64,000 nt of DNA from Cucumis sativus (Eukaryota; Streptophyta; Magnoliopsida; Cucurbitales; Cucurbitaceae). Of this stretch, positions 1 to 12,313 are shown piece after piece (position 1 is the stretch's first letter; each line of letters starts with the position of its first letter). The notes under the pieces were generated by a model. That model worked only from the letters and a program-made list of their open reading frames with translations, ran no database searches and was not told the DNA's origin. The position numbers and the translations under genes were made by a program. Where the stretch lies: positions 24,602,075 through 24,666,074 of the forward strand of contig NC_026658.2 in the NCBI RefSeq assembly GCF_000004075.3. The letters are read 5' to 3'.

Positions 1-1030
1 ATAGATAAGTCTGTTTGGGGGTTTCTGCCGCATTGATAGGTGTTGATATTCTCGTCCAAGAGTGACACCGCAATTTATATTATTATCTTACAACACAATA
101 ACAACAAATCCATATGTATTTTAGAACTCCAATGTTAAAAGATAATAAGATACTTACTATTTGAATTATCTTTGACTTTATTTAGAAATGTAACTCTTTA
201 TCATTGATAAAAATTGTACTATATTTTTTAAATTATTTTAGTTCATTTTTCACATATTTGGAAACGACCTGTTCTAAAAAACAATAAGAAGAAGAATATT
301 CCCCTTTAATCAATAGATTATACTCCATTTTTAAATATATTTTATAGCCAACAATAAATTAAGATACTTATATGTTTAGAGTATTGCTAAAATGAAGTAA
401 AATCACTTTTCAGGTTAAACTACCCATCAATCCAAAATCTCCAAGTAGTAGTAATTATGGTAAATTTGATTAAATTTATTAAAAAATACTTAGTACATGA
501 TGTTCGTATTTTTTTTGCATTCCACCAAATTTATTTTATCGTTTGATTGTAGCAATAAGCCTTAAAATTTAATAGAATGTCTAATAGGTAAAAATCAATA
601 TTAAAGGAGATTTTTTTTTTTATATAACAGGAATTTTGATCATCAAAATCTGATTTTTTTTATCTTTCTTTCCGATATCATGCTAAATTGATATTAAAAT
701 TGAATCTTTATTTTTCTTTTTGTAGTAAGAAAAGGATGCATATAGATTAAGTTAGCATCTAATCATAACATGCTTGGTTATAAAATATATACGTGCATCT
801 ATATATTTTTTATTTTTTTTGGAAACTCTTATTTTATTTGTAAGAGGAGAAGTGTGGAAATGGTGTAATTTAAACCATATAAATTATATTTGGAGCGATG
901 ATCAGTTGTCAACTCAATATAGTTCTCGTTTTTCATTCAACTCATTTCGATTTGGATACTAAGTTCTAAATTATATATGAAAAGGGTTAAAAGTGAAGTT
1001 GTTATTTCTAAGGAGGTTACGGCTACTTAC
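1..1030. other. Intron or 3' flank of the first P450 gene
   Basis: AT-rich sequence downstream (on the minus strand) of the donor site at 1030-1029. No second P450 exon (oxygen-binding, ExxR or heme motif) is readable on either strand. If the gene is complete, this is part of an intron longer than 1 kb whose acceptor lies beyond the window edge. The short open frame on the plus strand near 774-962 resembles nothing I know. Confidence 0.5.
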
Positions 1031-1960
1031 CAGAACATGACCCTTGATTATATCATCGGAGTAATACTGAGGTTGAGATTCCTGCAAGGAAAGCAAAGTT
1101 CGAATCATAGACGTTTTCCCCTCTTTCTGTTTTTCCTCCGGCCAACGTGAAACTCCCTTTTCTCTCTCTTCATCAATAAGTTTCTGTAGAAAAACATCTG
1201 CTCTCCCACTCGCTTTCATCATCTTCTTCTTAACTCCTTCAATATCGAACACTCTCAAAATTGTAAAAAAATCTGCCGCATTAGTAGCCCCACTCAGTTC
1301 AAGTAGCTCTTTCATTATCTCTCTAAATTCCAATGCTTCTTCCACATCCTCCACTTCCACACCGTAATACCTTTTCCCACTGATCATCCTCATCACCGTA
1401 TTGAATGAAAGTTCCTTCAATTTGTACTTCATATCCACCACAACAAAATCCCCCCGCCCACTACTCCATTTGTACAAACTATTCTTTACCCATAACTTCA
1501 GTTCTTCCACTCGAATGTTGAGATACGTGTTGAGCCGGTGATTGGAGAGTAGCTCTGTTGTGGCGATGCGGCGCATGTTGCGCCAGTGCTGCCCGTACGG
1601 TGCAAATCCCATGGCGGTGTAGTTGTAATTGATGTATTTTCCTGAGAGTAAGCGAGGGCGGTTGGCAAATACGATGTCGTTTTTGGTGAAGCATTCACGG
1701 ACGGCAGTGGGGGAGGAGACGACTACCACGGGACGGGAGCCGATTGTGAGGGATAGAATTGGACCGTATTTGTTGGAGAGATCGTGTAGTACTCGGTAGA
1801 AAGGTTGTTTGAGGAGATGGAGGTGACCGATTATGGGAAGAGAAGGTGGGGTTGGTGGGAGTTTCCTTTGGTTTCTCAGTTTTCTGAGCTTGGAAAGAAG
1901 AATGAGAGTACTGATCAAGAGAAGAGAAAGAGAAAGACAAGTAAGTGCGTGAGGTTCCAT
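1031..1960 (-). CDS. CYP81-type cytochrome P450, first exon only
   Basis: Encodes the N-terminal 310 residues of an ER-anchored cytochrome P450 monooxygenase of the CYP81 type, a family that hydroxylates flavonoids, lignans, triterpenes and indolic compounds. The ATG at 1960-1958 opens a hydrophobic anchor, followed by a proline-rich hinge (PPTPPSLPIIGHLHLL) and the C-helix motif WRNMRR that contacts the heme propionate. The exon ends in phase 0 after a Gly-His-Val-Leu codon run at a good donor (GTAAGT on the minus strand), exactly where the four sister genes here are split. The second exon, with the I-helix, ExxR and heme-cysteine motifs, is not in the kilobase that follows. The gene is therefore either cut by the window edge with an unusually long intron, or it is a truncated copy. 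A TATA box lies about 40 bp upstream. The subfamily and substrate cannot be told. Confidence 0.88.
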
Positions 1961-1998
1961 GGATGGATACAACAATACAAATGTCTTCCATTTGCGTT

Positions 1999-2006
1999 CT
2001 TTTATA
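1999..2006 (-). promoter_or_regulatory. TATA box of the first P450 gene
   Basis: TATAAAAG on the minus strand, 39-46 bp before the ATG at 1960. If it is used, the 5' leader would be only some 10-15 nt long. Confidence 0.5.
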
Positions 2007-2639
2007 CAACAATAGAAGCGGATAAATTTGTATGGAAAACGTTTTCTTAATTTTATGCACTCTACAACGCATGGACAAGTGTTAGATGTAAGAGGAGATG
2101 CAAGGGGTGATAATCCGTCGACTCGCACTTGATTCTTTCGACTAAATTACCACCCAAATTGACTATATACTCAATTTAGTTTAAGCCTTTATATATATAT
2201 TTTTTTTTTAAATTGTTGTTTAAAACTACTAAATCACAATCCAATTGACTAAACTCGATTTAGTTTAAGTCTTTAGAATTTAAAAAAAAAAAAGGTTCTA
2301 TCAAACTTCTCTTTTATCTCCAATCCACCACTTCTATTTGTTTTATTTTTGAATTAAGAAAGGTAGTAACTGTAGAAAGGAATTTTTTTTTTTATGCATT
2401 ATGCGATATAATGAAAGATTCTAGTGACATCTTGTAGTAAGCAAGAAAATTTAATTTACATCCATTGGTTGTTTGCTACACAAGCAAAAGTTTAAAATCT
2501 TTCCCGGTATAAATTAAATATATTTGGTTGTTCAACGATAGATTTTGGCCAATTAAATTGCACCACATCATCACATCACAAAATGTTATATTCATAATTT
2601 AATTGAGTTTGGATAGTTAAGTTTTCTCGTATTCAACTA

Positions 2640-3170
2640 ATTCAAGCCCTAATGTAAAAACTGGGCCAAAAAAATAATTGATCCAAGTTCAAACCCAACA
2701 GGTAATTGACCCAAGCTCAAGTCTACCAAGCAAAATGGGTCCAAGCCCACCTAAAGCTTATTGAAATTCTCCATAAATAGAGACATTCCAATTCATTTTC
2801 AAGATTTTTGGTTGAAGGAAGAATTAAAAATCTGAAGTACCGATGTTCTAAATAATTGAAGATTCAAATTTCTACAAGCTCTCATGACGTGCAAGTTCGT
2901 AAACAACCTCAAGATCAACATATTCTGAAAAATTGAAGACTTGAAACATTAAACTTTTCTTGAATTCTAGAAGATTGAAGTTTAAATCGACTTGCAACTA
3001 CAACATTCTAAAGACTGAAGACCAATAATTTTGAAGATTTTAACTTGTATTAGAGAGAAAACATCATAAAAGTATTCACTATACAAAATAATATACAAAG
3101 TTCAATTCAACAAATTACATTCCTTTTAAAATCTCGTGTGAACCGTGGTAACTAACAAATTTCTAAATTT
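2640..3170. repeat. Possible LTR-type remnant (fossil), weak
   Basis: A stretch more complex than its surroundings. It has repeated GGCCCAA/CCCAAGC-like words, then a TATA-like ATAAATAG near 2776, then a run of AAGATTGAAG-like words. This layout (promoter-like core inside a few hundred bases, no coding) resembles a solitary LTR. No internal region, paired terminal repeat or clear target-site duplication was found. Ends are approximate and the family is unknown. Confidence 0.22.
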
Positions 3171-3601
3171 TGTACGTGTGGTCTCATTTCATGATCTATC
3201 AAATTAGAAACATGAGTAATAGATACTATAAAAAAAATTGGTCATTTTTTTTTTTTTACATATTGTTCTTTCTTTATGATTGAGAAAACAATGTACAGAA
3301 AAAATGTAATAAAAAATAATCATAAGATATAATACAAAAAGAAATAGGTAACATTATTTACCGAACATTACAAGATTTTACATTATTTCTTTTCCAAATT
3401 TCATGATACAACAAATGCAAACCTTAGCTACAACACACACATATACCTAACGACTTAAACCATTTTTATGCTTGGGACCAAAACTAAGTTACAACAATAA
3501 CAAACATGATGCCCAATTTCATGCTTGGACTTGATTACGAGATAAAATTCAAATTAAAAATGCACAACACATGGCAATTAAATAAATAAGCGATCATGGC
3601 A

Positions 3602-5295
3602 TCAAAGTTGTGATAGTAAATGTGTGACGGAAGCACGAGGTTTGCACATAGCTTCAAGAGGAATAGCTTTAGGCATAGTGAGTCCAATTCCTGGACACAA
3701 GTCAACATCTTTTTGGTTGTCGAGTTTGCCCCATTCAAAGCATTGAATAAGAGTAGCCAAAGCCAAAGACACCACCCTATGAGCAAGCCCAGCCCCCGGA
3801 CAAGCCCTTCGTCCCATTCCGAATGGCAACAATTTATTGACCTCCACAGTTTCCCCTTGTTTAAACCTCTCGGGTTTAAAACAGTTAGGATCTTCCCACA
3901 CGTTGGGGTCTCGATGGACGGCCCAAGCATTCACCACCAACATGGTTCCTTTTGGAATGTCAAACCCTCCAATCGTGCAATCTTCTGATGATTCACGTGG
4001 TACAAGTATTGGAAGAGCGGGAAATAGACGGTAGGTTTCGTTGATTATGGCTTGAAGATAGTGTAGCTTGTTTGTATCAGCTTCCCTTATTAGTCTTTGG
4101 TCTCCAACAACTTGGTTTATCTCAGTCCAAGCCTTCTCTAGAACAGTTGGATGGTTTAGGAGTAGGGACATTGCCCATTCTAACGTGCTTGCTGTTGTAT
4201 CGGTTCCTGCAGCAAGTAAAGTCTGCAACCATATAGTATACATTGCTTTAATTAATTATTAGAGTATTCAAATTGAAAAGAGAAAGATAACGTTGTTAAT
4301 ATAAGATGTAATTATGGGAAGATTAATATTTAAGATAAGCTTACCAAGAATTGTCCCTTAATAATATCATCCTTATAATACTCAGGGTCTGACTCCTGCA
4401 AACACAACATACTATCAATCATCGTCTTCCTCTCACACCAAGAACCCTTCAATTTCCGTCTTTCATCCACCAGACTTTGAGCAAATGCATCTCCATCCAC
4501 TCTCACCTTCGCCAATCTCTTCCTAAATCCTTGAAAATCAATCAACTTCAAAACCGACAAAAAGTCCGCCGGATACGAAGCTCCACTCAACAGAGGAACT
4601 TGCTTCATCGTCTCCTTCAACTCCTTCGCCTCCTCACTCTCCCCCGCTTCCATTTCATCTCCAAAGTACCTTCTCCCCGCCATTAACATCAACGCGATAT
4701 TGAACGAAAGCTCCGTCAGTTTCGACCTTAATCCCACTCTACCTCCCTTGTTAACTTCCGCCCTCGTCACTGATCCGTACAATCTTTTCACCCACAACTT
4801 CACCTCCTCTTCTCTGATTTTACTCAAGTCGTTGAGACGCTTGGTGGACAGCAATTCGGTGGTAGCTATCCGTCGCATGATACGCCAGTGCTGCCCGTAC
4901 GCGGTGGCACCAACAGCTGTGTAATCGTAATTGAGGATCTTTCCGGACAGCATACGGGGGCGGCTGGCGAAAACAATGTCGTTTTTGGTGAAGCATTCTT
5001 GTACGGCGGAAGGGGAGGAGACAACTACGAGGGGGCGGAAACCGAGAGTGAGAGAGAAAACAGGGCCGTATTTTTTAGAGAAATCTTGTAACATTTGGTG
5101 GAATGGTTCTTTGAGAAGATGAAGGTGACCGATTACAGGAAGAGAAGGAGGGCTTGGTGGCAGCAGTTTTGTGTGCTGTGTTCTTCGAAATTTGGAAATG
5201 AGAAAGAGAGAAGTTAAGAAAATGGCTAAGAGAGGGATAGAGATTGGATGGAAATGATGATCCTGAGAGAAGAAGAAAGAGGTTTGTTGTTCCAT
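3602..5295 (-). CDS. CYP81-type cytochrome P450
   Basis: Complete two-exon P450 gene: exon 1 5295-4345 (317 codons), a 122-bp GT-AG intron in phase 0, exon 2 4222-3602; 523 residues, usual for the family. The product is an ER-anchored monooxygenase. Visible parts in order: N-terminal membrane anchor, proline hinge ([16 protein letters not shown]), C-helix WRIMRR, I-helix AGTDTT at about 322-327, K-helix ETYR at 379-382, PERF at 434-437, and the heme loop [10 protein letters not shown] with the thiolate Cys at 458. The start is the ATG at 5295-5293; the frame stays open upstream but has no further ATG. It is the tandem neighbour of the gene at 1031 on the same strand and shares its intron position. 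A TATA box lies 90 bp upstream of the ATG. The exact subfamily (81E, 81Q or other) and substrate are not determinable from sequence alone. Confidence 0.95.
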
Positions 5296-5384
5296 TTTTG
5301 GATGGAAATTGTATGAGAATTGTTTGTTTTGCTTATCTCTCAATACTGAGTGTGGTGTGATGCTAATGATGTTTCCATTCTATG

Positions 5385-5392
5385 CTTTTATA
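5385..5392 (-). promoter_or_regulatory. TATA box of the P450 gene at 3602-5295
   Basis: TATAAAAG on the minus strand, about 90 bp before the ATG, giving a leader of roughly 65 nt. Confidence 0.55.
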
Positions 5393-7595
5393 GATGAAGA
5401 ATTGGGTGTCAATATCTCTGTATTTTAAAAAACGTTGATAACATCTCAATATTTTGTGTCCACAAATAAGTATAGATATATTATAAATTCATACACAAAC
5501 ATTTCAGTTACAAATATATACCATTTCATACAAAATGGAGAAATTATACCACGTCACCCCTTCTTCTCACCCTTCTAAGAAAAGAAAATAAATATTATTT
5601 TCCTTTTCTTTTAACAATATTAGACTTTTAAATTTTTAAAATTTATTAATCTCTTATAATTTGTAAATATTTTTTACTATTTTACTATAATTGAAACATT
5701 ACTTTTAAAAAAATATTTTGAAGGTCTAAATCAATTTTATTTTATTCATAATTTATTTTTAGTTAATAGCAAATCATCTAATAGATAATCTATTGGTAAA
5801 ATGTGTTTTGTTTTAGATTAATCTAAAATATTCATATTAAATAAATCAAGAAAGAATAGGTTCATTACAAGATAATCTCTTCATACATTGAAGGTCTAAA
5901 TTTAGTTTTATTCATTAACTAATTATATAATATAAGTGTTTTAATATATGTTTATTTGATCCAAAATCTTCTTTTAAAATTACAAGTTTAATCCTTAATT
6001 TTCTTTCTCTACTATTTCAAAATTCAAAAAAATCATTAAAAACAAAATAAAAAGTTTCACATTGAGTTAAAATATGAAATTCTAATTTATATATTAAAAC
6101 AGCGTAAAAGTACTAAAATATTTACAAAATAAAACAAATTTTTAAATTCCATTCATCGATGACATTCATAAAATAAATAGAACACATCTACTTACTAAAG
6201 TAAATTAGTTTTGAGATGAAATCCATACTAAGAAAATAGAAGAATATTAGTAGGATACAAGAAGATGACACGGCATTTATTTGTTTGGATAGTTTCCTTG
6301 CCGTACGCAAAATCCCACTTGTGTACTTATTGCACACTCTACCGTGCTAATTAATTTTGATGTTTGCTTTCGTTTTTATATGCCAACCAAGAATTAAAGA
6401 ATCAACCAATAAACTTTATCCTCATGCACAGAGCAAAAACATCCGTATATGGTCTCACCAAATAAAGCACAAAGCATACTTGTACGTAGTTGTTACCCTA
6501 CAAAACCCACAAGCCTCTCTCGGCCTATTCTCTATTGGGTCTAAGTTCATCCATAATATTAGCTTCCACACCCAAATTGGATTCCAGACTTAATTAGTAT
6601 CAACCTTTTAATCATTAGTTGGACTTTGAAGCTCAACTTCCGGAGTATCAATCTGTAGAGCAACAATTTTAGAGAGAATTATAACAAAATAGTCATTTCA
6701 GGCATAATTTGGATAAATAACTCGCCATATCAATTCTAAGCCCCCTAATGTTTGCGATGAGATAAATTTTAAGGGTTAAAGATAAGATTGTCTTTGTCTT
6801 CCACACCACGATTGCAATCCTTCCTCGTGCTAAACTGCTACTGCACGACGGTGAGCAGGTCCTTCATGAGCCACCCACGACTAGACCTTCGAACGGAGAA
6901 GAGAGTCGTTGAACGCAACAGCCCCCTTTGGGTTGTTGTTTATTGATTTTTAATTACTAAGTTTTCTAATTAGTAAATTTATGTTGATGACTTGCAAAAT
7001 GGAAGAGTTACTGCTTTACTTTTCTTCTCTTCTTGTCAGTATTATTGTTTGATATTGGTTTTAATTTGCAAAAAACAAGATCGAGTTGCTCCACATTTAA
7101 ATTCTAAAAAGTGCTATATGTGAACACAAATCAAAACGTTAAACTCGTTACATTATTATACAAAATTAGTGCCAAAGTTCTTGATAAGCAATTGAAGGCC
7201 ACACACCGTACACTAAGCAACAAAAAATATCCCCATCCCACAAGGGAACAGTACAGTTTCTACCCTACACAAAGTGACCTATCGAACTTCCCATTCAGTA
7301 GTATCGCTACCTCACAAAACAAAAAACAAAAATATATTTAAAGGAATTTCCTCTCGATGTAATTTACATGTGGGCAAAGAGATACCAAATTAATCCATAT
7401 CTTTCTCTGTCAATCATGTGGAACTAATCTGATATAATATTATCCTCATCATCTCTCTAAAGAACAAGCCAAGGGACAATTATTTGAGTATTTATTCAAC
7501 ATATTGTAAATGTGCTAGGTTATGTGTACAAATTAAACAAGAAGAAAACCTTCTTTAATCCATATGCTGCACATGTTTAAAAAACATTAACCAGT

Positions 7596-8300
7596 TTAGG
7601 GTGGGTTTGTATTGCATTTTCAATTGATTAAATTAAAAATTAAGTTGTTTTTGGAAAAAGGATGATGTGTTTGGCAACCCCTAAAATAAATTTTGAAAAA
7701 ATGAATTTATAAAGTAATGGTGTTTAGGATAAACGCCTAAAATCAACTTTTAGAAAATTAAATTTGGTGTGTTTAATGGTTAATCTTCTTAATTTGTATG
7801 AAACAATTCTGCTAACATATTCATCTATCCTCACAAACTAACCTTCAACAACCACTCAATTGTCGTTGGTCAACTTTCTTTCACTGTTTTTTCATGGTAG
7901 TTCTCTTTCTCTGGTTGTTGTTGGCATAGTTTTGTCAATTGTTTATTGGTAACTATTAACGGTCAGCTTTTGTCAATCGTTTTCTACGACTGTTATCGGC
8001 CAACTGCCAACAACTACTTTTTTGTGATTGTTATTGTTTGACTTGATCTAATGACCATTGTCGTCAACCTCAGTAACTATCTCCAACCACCTCAAACCAA
8101 CTTCCTCGATGATCGTTGTCGAACTTCTATCCAGATCTGCACGGACAAATTCTATATATATATATATATATATATAAGTAAATAGTTGTCAAACACACAT
8201 ATGTTTTCTTTTAAGAAGTTTTAAAAAAAATGTTTAAATAAAAATGAATTTTTTAGAAAACATTTTTTTAAGTCCTCCCAAATAACACTTTATGGTATAG
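7596..8300. mobile_element. Possible non-autonomous DNA element, weak
   Basis: The two flanks of this stretch carry partly inverted sequence. GATGTGTTTGGCAAC at 7666-7680 mirrors GTTGTCAAACACACAT at 8185-8200, and A/T-rich arms lie outside both. This would fit a degraded MITE with imperfect inverted ends. No coding and no clear target-site duplication were seen, so the ends are approximate. Confidence 0.25.
8153..8176. repeat. (TA)12 microsatellite
   Basis: Uninterrupted TA dinucleotide run of 24 bp inside the possible MITE-like stretch. Confidence 0.9.
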
Positions 8301-11088
8301 GTGTAGGAGGGGTTTGAGCGCTTCAACTTTGTATTCGTTATATAGAGTATATATATACTATAAAAAAAAACAGTAAATGTACTGTCTAACAACATAGATA
8401 ATTAATTTAAGAAAAATATATGATTATGCCTATTCATCTAAAAACTAATAGTGACATTTAGATTAATAGGTTATAAATATTGTACTGAAGGCTTTTTTGA
8501 TTTTATTAGTAACCCAGTACTACTGATTTTGAGGGCGTTGAATGATTAATTATAAAGAATAACATAACAAAAACAAGTAAGAAGAAAGAGGAGAGAAGAT
8601 GAGAGAATTAAACAGCATGATGATTATTGATTACAGTGTGGTTCCAATCTCCAGATGATGTACTCTACATCCACTTTTAAATCGGAGAGGGAAGGTTCAT
8701 TCGGACCAATCAAAATGATACTACAAAAACCATACATGGCAAGTTGTAAATTGACTCCACACTCACAAAACCTCACACACAAAAACAAACTAAATGTTCC
8801 CAAATTAGAATTTACAAAAATTATAAAACTTAAATGGGTATTCGATCCAATAAAATGATATGATTCCAACTAAATCCCACCATCCCAAGTAAGTGAGTAT
8901 CTAATCTCAGCTACCAATTCTAATAATGCAAAGTATGGCATTAGAACAAAGGAGATAATTAGTTATGATCCAGGTTGGAACAATAATTGAATCTCTGTTG
9001 CAATTACTTTGAGTTCTTGACCATGTTGAGCAGTTACTCTAGATCGTGTGGTGGAGGTTGCTTTGAAGTTGGAATGCATCGAGAGAATTAGAATTATTTT
9101 GAAGGGTTGAACACAGCCAAAACTACTTTTGTCTATACAGTACTATTCTTCATAATATCTTTCCATATATGGATGCCTATATCTTTATCTTAACAAAATT
9201 CTCTAGAATTATTTGCATCCTGAATAAAGCTGGTTAGAATAGTTTTAGATCCTTTGTTTTTCTATTTGTGCTGGCACTTAAGATCTCGTCCACGTTAGGC
9301 ATGTTGCTACCATCCTCTCATGGGTTTGACCCCTAGTCCACTTCTCTCTAGTCTGGTTTTGAGTTGTTATAAATTGACTTACACAACAGATCCTTGCATC
9401 AGTATGGTGCCAACCCAATCTTACTCTAATACCCAAAGAAGTGTTTGGTTTAATGAAACACAAAAGAACTAATTAAGGTCAAGACTTTCTTTCGGATAGG
9501 TGGTCAACTAGAGTTATATCATATATGGTATCATGCATTCCAAACACACTCAATTTTTTTTATTGATATATATTGAACAACATATACTTTTCAATTATAT
9601 TTATTAACACAAAAAAAAAAAAAAAAGTAATGTGCTAATATTTTCAAAAGTATATGAGCAATATACTTTACATAAATTAACTTGAGATCTCTATAGATGT
9701 CAGCAATTTTTAAAGAAATAAACAAAATCTTCTAAAATGGATGAAGCATCATTTAGAATATCCTATTCCTACCTAAATAAATATAAATCAATGGTGGCAA
9801 CGAGATGAGGAAGAAACCATAAATAAATAAATATTTTTAATTTAATTAATTTTCCAAATCACTGAGCAAATTTTAACAACACATCCTAATAATTTTGTTA
9901 GTCAACGAACGGTCAAAAGAGTCTAGGGACCATTTAAAATTAATTTTCAAATCTTAATGATTAAAATGTCTCCTTTAAAAGTTTATGGCTCGAGTAGACA
10001 TATTAATGAAATAGAAACTGTGTTACCAGAATATACATATTGAAACAAAGAAGTGTGCTACCATTCACAATTACAATGAATTCAACAATAGTAAGAATTA
10101 CAGGTGTATAATTCATGATTTTCATATTAGTGTATATATAGATGTTAATGAAATGAAGAAAGGGCATGGAGGGCTGTGGCGTGAGGCACATAGCGCACTG
10201 AGTCCTTTGGTTGAAGAAGAATTGCACCTGAGAGAGAGCATGGTGAATGAAAGAGATGGACCAGACGAAAACTGCTTGTAAGTTTAGTCTGTCTATTTTA
10301 TTGAGTTAATGGCTTCTCTTATGGTTAATTTCAAGTTACCGAGTTTGGGTAGCAGAAGGTTGAACGTAGTTTCAAGCTTAAAGCGAACCATTGTATGTTT
10401 CGATGTCATTCTTTTTTCCTACTCTTAATTATTTAAAATTTTATCATCAAAATTGCTAAATTGACTCTAACTAGTGGAAATGAGAATTTGAGATATAATT
10501 TAATTTATTCTACATTTATTTAGAAAAACCAAACGAGATCTTTGCATCCCACACTAACCAAAAATGCAACTAGCAATGACTAAAAAATTATATCTAGATA
10601 CATCTATACAACCACTGCATCAATAGTCGACCAGGATAAATAAGAACCATACATAGTTGCACATCATGATCCCAGTGAAATTAGCATAAATATTTTAAAT
10701 ATTATTGAGGCTTACAGAGATAGTTGGACACAAAAGAGAAGAAAAAATACTATGGCCACACCACACAAACAGATTTTGGAGAAGATATCTGTGGAAAGGG
10801 TTTTATATTTAATTGAATTTTACTAAAATGATTGTGATAAAAAGAAAAGGGAAAGAAATAGGTAGCATTTCCCTATAAAGTTTGCACCCAGAAAAAGGCT
10901 GAGATCGAGTAGATGTCCGAATACACGAACTGAAGGAAGGCAAGCAAACCAAAAGTCCACCTGACCACGTCTACCAATAGAATCAACACCACTATTTTAA
11001 CCGAAATTCATACTCTAATCAGATCGGAAGCCGACCTCATAATCCCATATTCCTATTCCTCCCTAAAGATTCAAACAACCAGACAGCT

Positions 11089-11334
11089 TCAACGATTGTG
11101 GATTGGATCCCAAGTGTTGGGGACTTTTCTCTTGCTTGCAAAGAGAGCATTGAACAAGTGACTCCGCGGTGGGGGCGACGACAGCAACTGCAGATGTTTC
11201 CTGTGCTTCTCCTGCATATTGGATAACGGATGTTGATCGATAAAGGCAACAGCAGCAGCCCCCATCGTCGCTTTGTTATCACCAGAGACCAGAAGTGTGA
11301 TAACTGCCATTAACAGAAGCAGTCGAGCTTCCAT
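11089..11334 (-). CDS. CLE25/CLE26-like signalling peptide precursor with altered core
   Basis: An 81-residue single-exon precursor. A hydrophobic secretion signal (about residues 1-18, MEARLLLLMAVITLLVSG) is followed by a variable middle and a C-terminal CLE motif, RKVPNTWDPIHN, plus a final Arg. CLE peptides are 12-13-residue secreted ligands for CLV1/BAM-type receptor kinases that control meristems and vascular cells. From memory, Arabidopsis CLE25 ends SKRKVPNGPDPIHNR, so this gene matches at every core position except 6 and 7, where Gly-Pro is replaced by Thr-Trp. The lysine-arginine context before the motif, the length and the stop directly after the motif all fit a CLE gene. The ATG at 11334-11332 is the only one that precedes the signal peptide. 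Downstream lies the 3' flank; the cyclin gene is about 1 kb away on the same strand. It could be an active variant, an antagonist or a decaying copy. Confidence 0.75.
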   Translation of the reverse strand: MEARLLLLMAVITLLVSGDNKATMGAAAVAFIDQHPLSNMQEKHRKHLQLLSSPPPRSHLFNALFASKRKVPNTWDPIHNR

Positions 11335-12313
11335 GGAGGGAGGAAATGGGGAGATAGAAGAAGAAACCCAGGTACTTACTTCGTAACAATGGTGTTCTTA
11401 GATTACTTGGAGGGAAAAGTCACATGGCTTTGTATGGCAGTGCAACGCAGTAAAGAAGGATAAAAGAAAAGTAGAAGCTTAAATGAATGCAATTGAGTAT
11501 ACAACCTGCAAAATAGCAACACAGCAGACGAGACGCGGCAACTTTTCCTTTTCAGCAGAATCCTTTTTAATATTCTTTCTTCCATTCTTCCTTTTCTTTC
11601 TAGCTTTCAGTCCCTTCAATCTCTGAAGACAGAGGGTCACTTTAAGGCTATGTATAGCATTTGTTGTAGCATATCCATATTGACTCTTCTCTTTTCTTCT
11701 CTTCTGCGTTTTCCCTCTTCTACCAATCCATGTACAAGTAGGAATTTGGAAAATACCCTATTTGTCCCTTCAGAAAACTTTTAAGAATGCATGAATGACA
11801 ATATGCTATATTTTGATGCTTTTCAAGCCACCCTTTATAGTTCTCGCAATTATTAGACATGTGGTTTATGTACATTGCCAACTCAAACTTCAAAAAAGAA
11901 AATATATATATAATATATATATATATATGAGAACTCTATGCTTTCGAATGGGCTTCCGGCCCAATGCATGATGTGCATTGCTGAATTTTGTACAGAACTA
12001 AACACACCCTAAAATCTACGAAGTGAGCCACATCGGGTTATCTGTTTTCCAAAAGAAATCTTTACAAGGGAAGAAAATGCAATAAATGTTGTGGGAAAGA
12101 AAATATGCCAGCTTGGCCTTCAAGCTTTGGCTTGCCTTCCAGTGCACAAAAATGTTCCATTCCAAGTGGACACTTCGCCCATCAGCTAATGCCTTATAGA
12201 GCTTGTGTAGATCGAAACCGAACCATGCCTCTGGAATTCAGATTCCTATCTAATATAAATTTCTATTCACTCCCATATCGTAAGTTCCTAACTACTATTG
12301 TCATCTTGTACAT
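11335..12313. other. Spacer between CLE gene and cyclin gene
   Basis: Contains the CLE gene's promoter and leader (pyrimidine-rich near 11340-11380) and the cyclin 3' region. AT microsatellites lie at about 11902-11928. A minus-strand open stretch of some 50 codons near 12105-12230 lacks an ATG and any recognised similarity. Confidence 0.4.

Larger units (their letters stand above)
1961..3601. other. Spacer between the two minus-strand P450 genes
   Basis: AT-rich sequence with poly-A/T runs. It holds the promoter of the 1960 gene and the 3' flank of the 3602 gene. One stretch around 2640-3170 looks repeat-derived and is listed separately. No coding potential was recognised. Confidence 0.5.
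5296..11088. other. Long AT-rich spacer
   Basis: About 5.8 kb with no gene I can support. It includes a (TA)n run at 8153-8176, a possible non-autonomous element at about 7596-8300, an isolated GC-richer patch around 6800-6930, and a higher-complexity stretch at 10140-10260 that has no convincing long frame or hairpin. Short open frames at 6357-6593, 7111-7341 and 8624-8869 lack family resemblance and are probably chance. Confidence 0.5.

Noticed and set aside
1479-2078. Several open frames overlapping the first P450 exon on both strands
   Set aside because: They are shadows of the P450 frame in other phases and lack any family resemblance.
8624-8869. Open frames on both strands in the long spacer
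   Set aside because: No ATG context, splice partners or family similarity; two opposed open frames in the same DNA suggest chance.
10003-10260. Possible microRNA or small peptide locus on the minus strand
   Set aside because: I compared it with common plant miRNAs from memory (156, 164, 169, 171, 319, 390, 393, 395, 397-399, 408) and found no match or clear hairpin.
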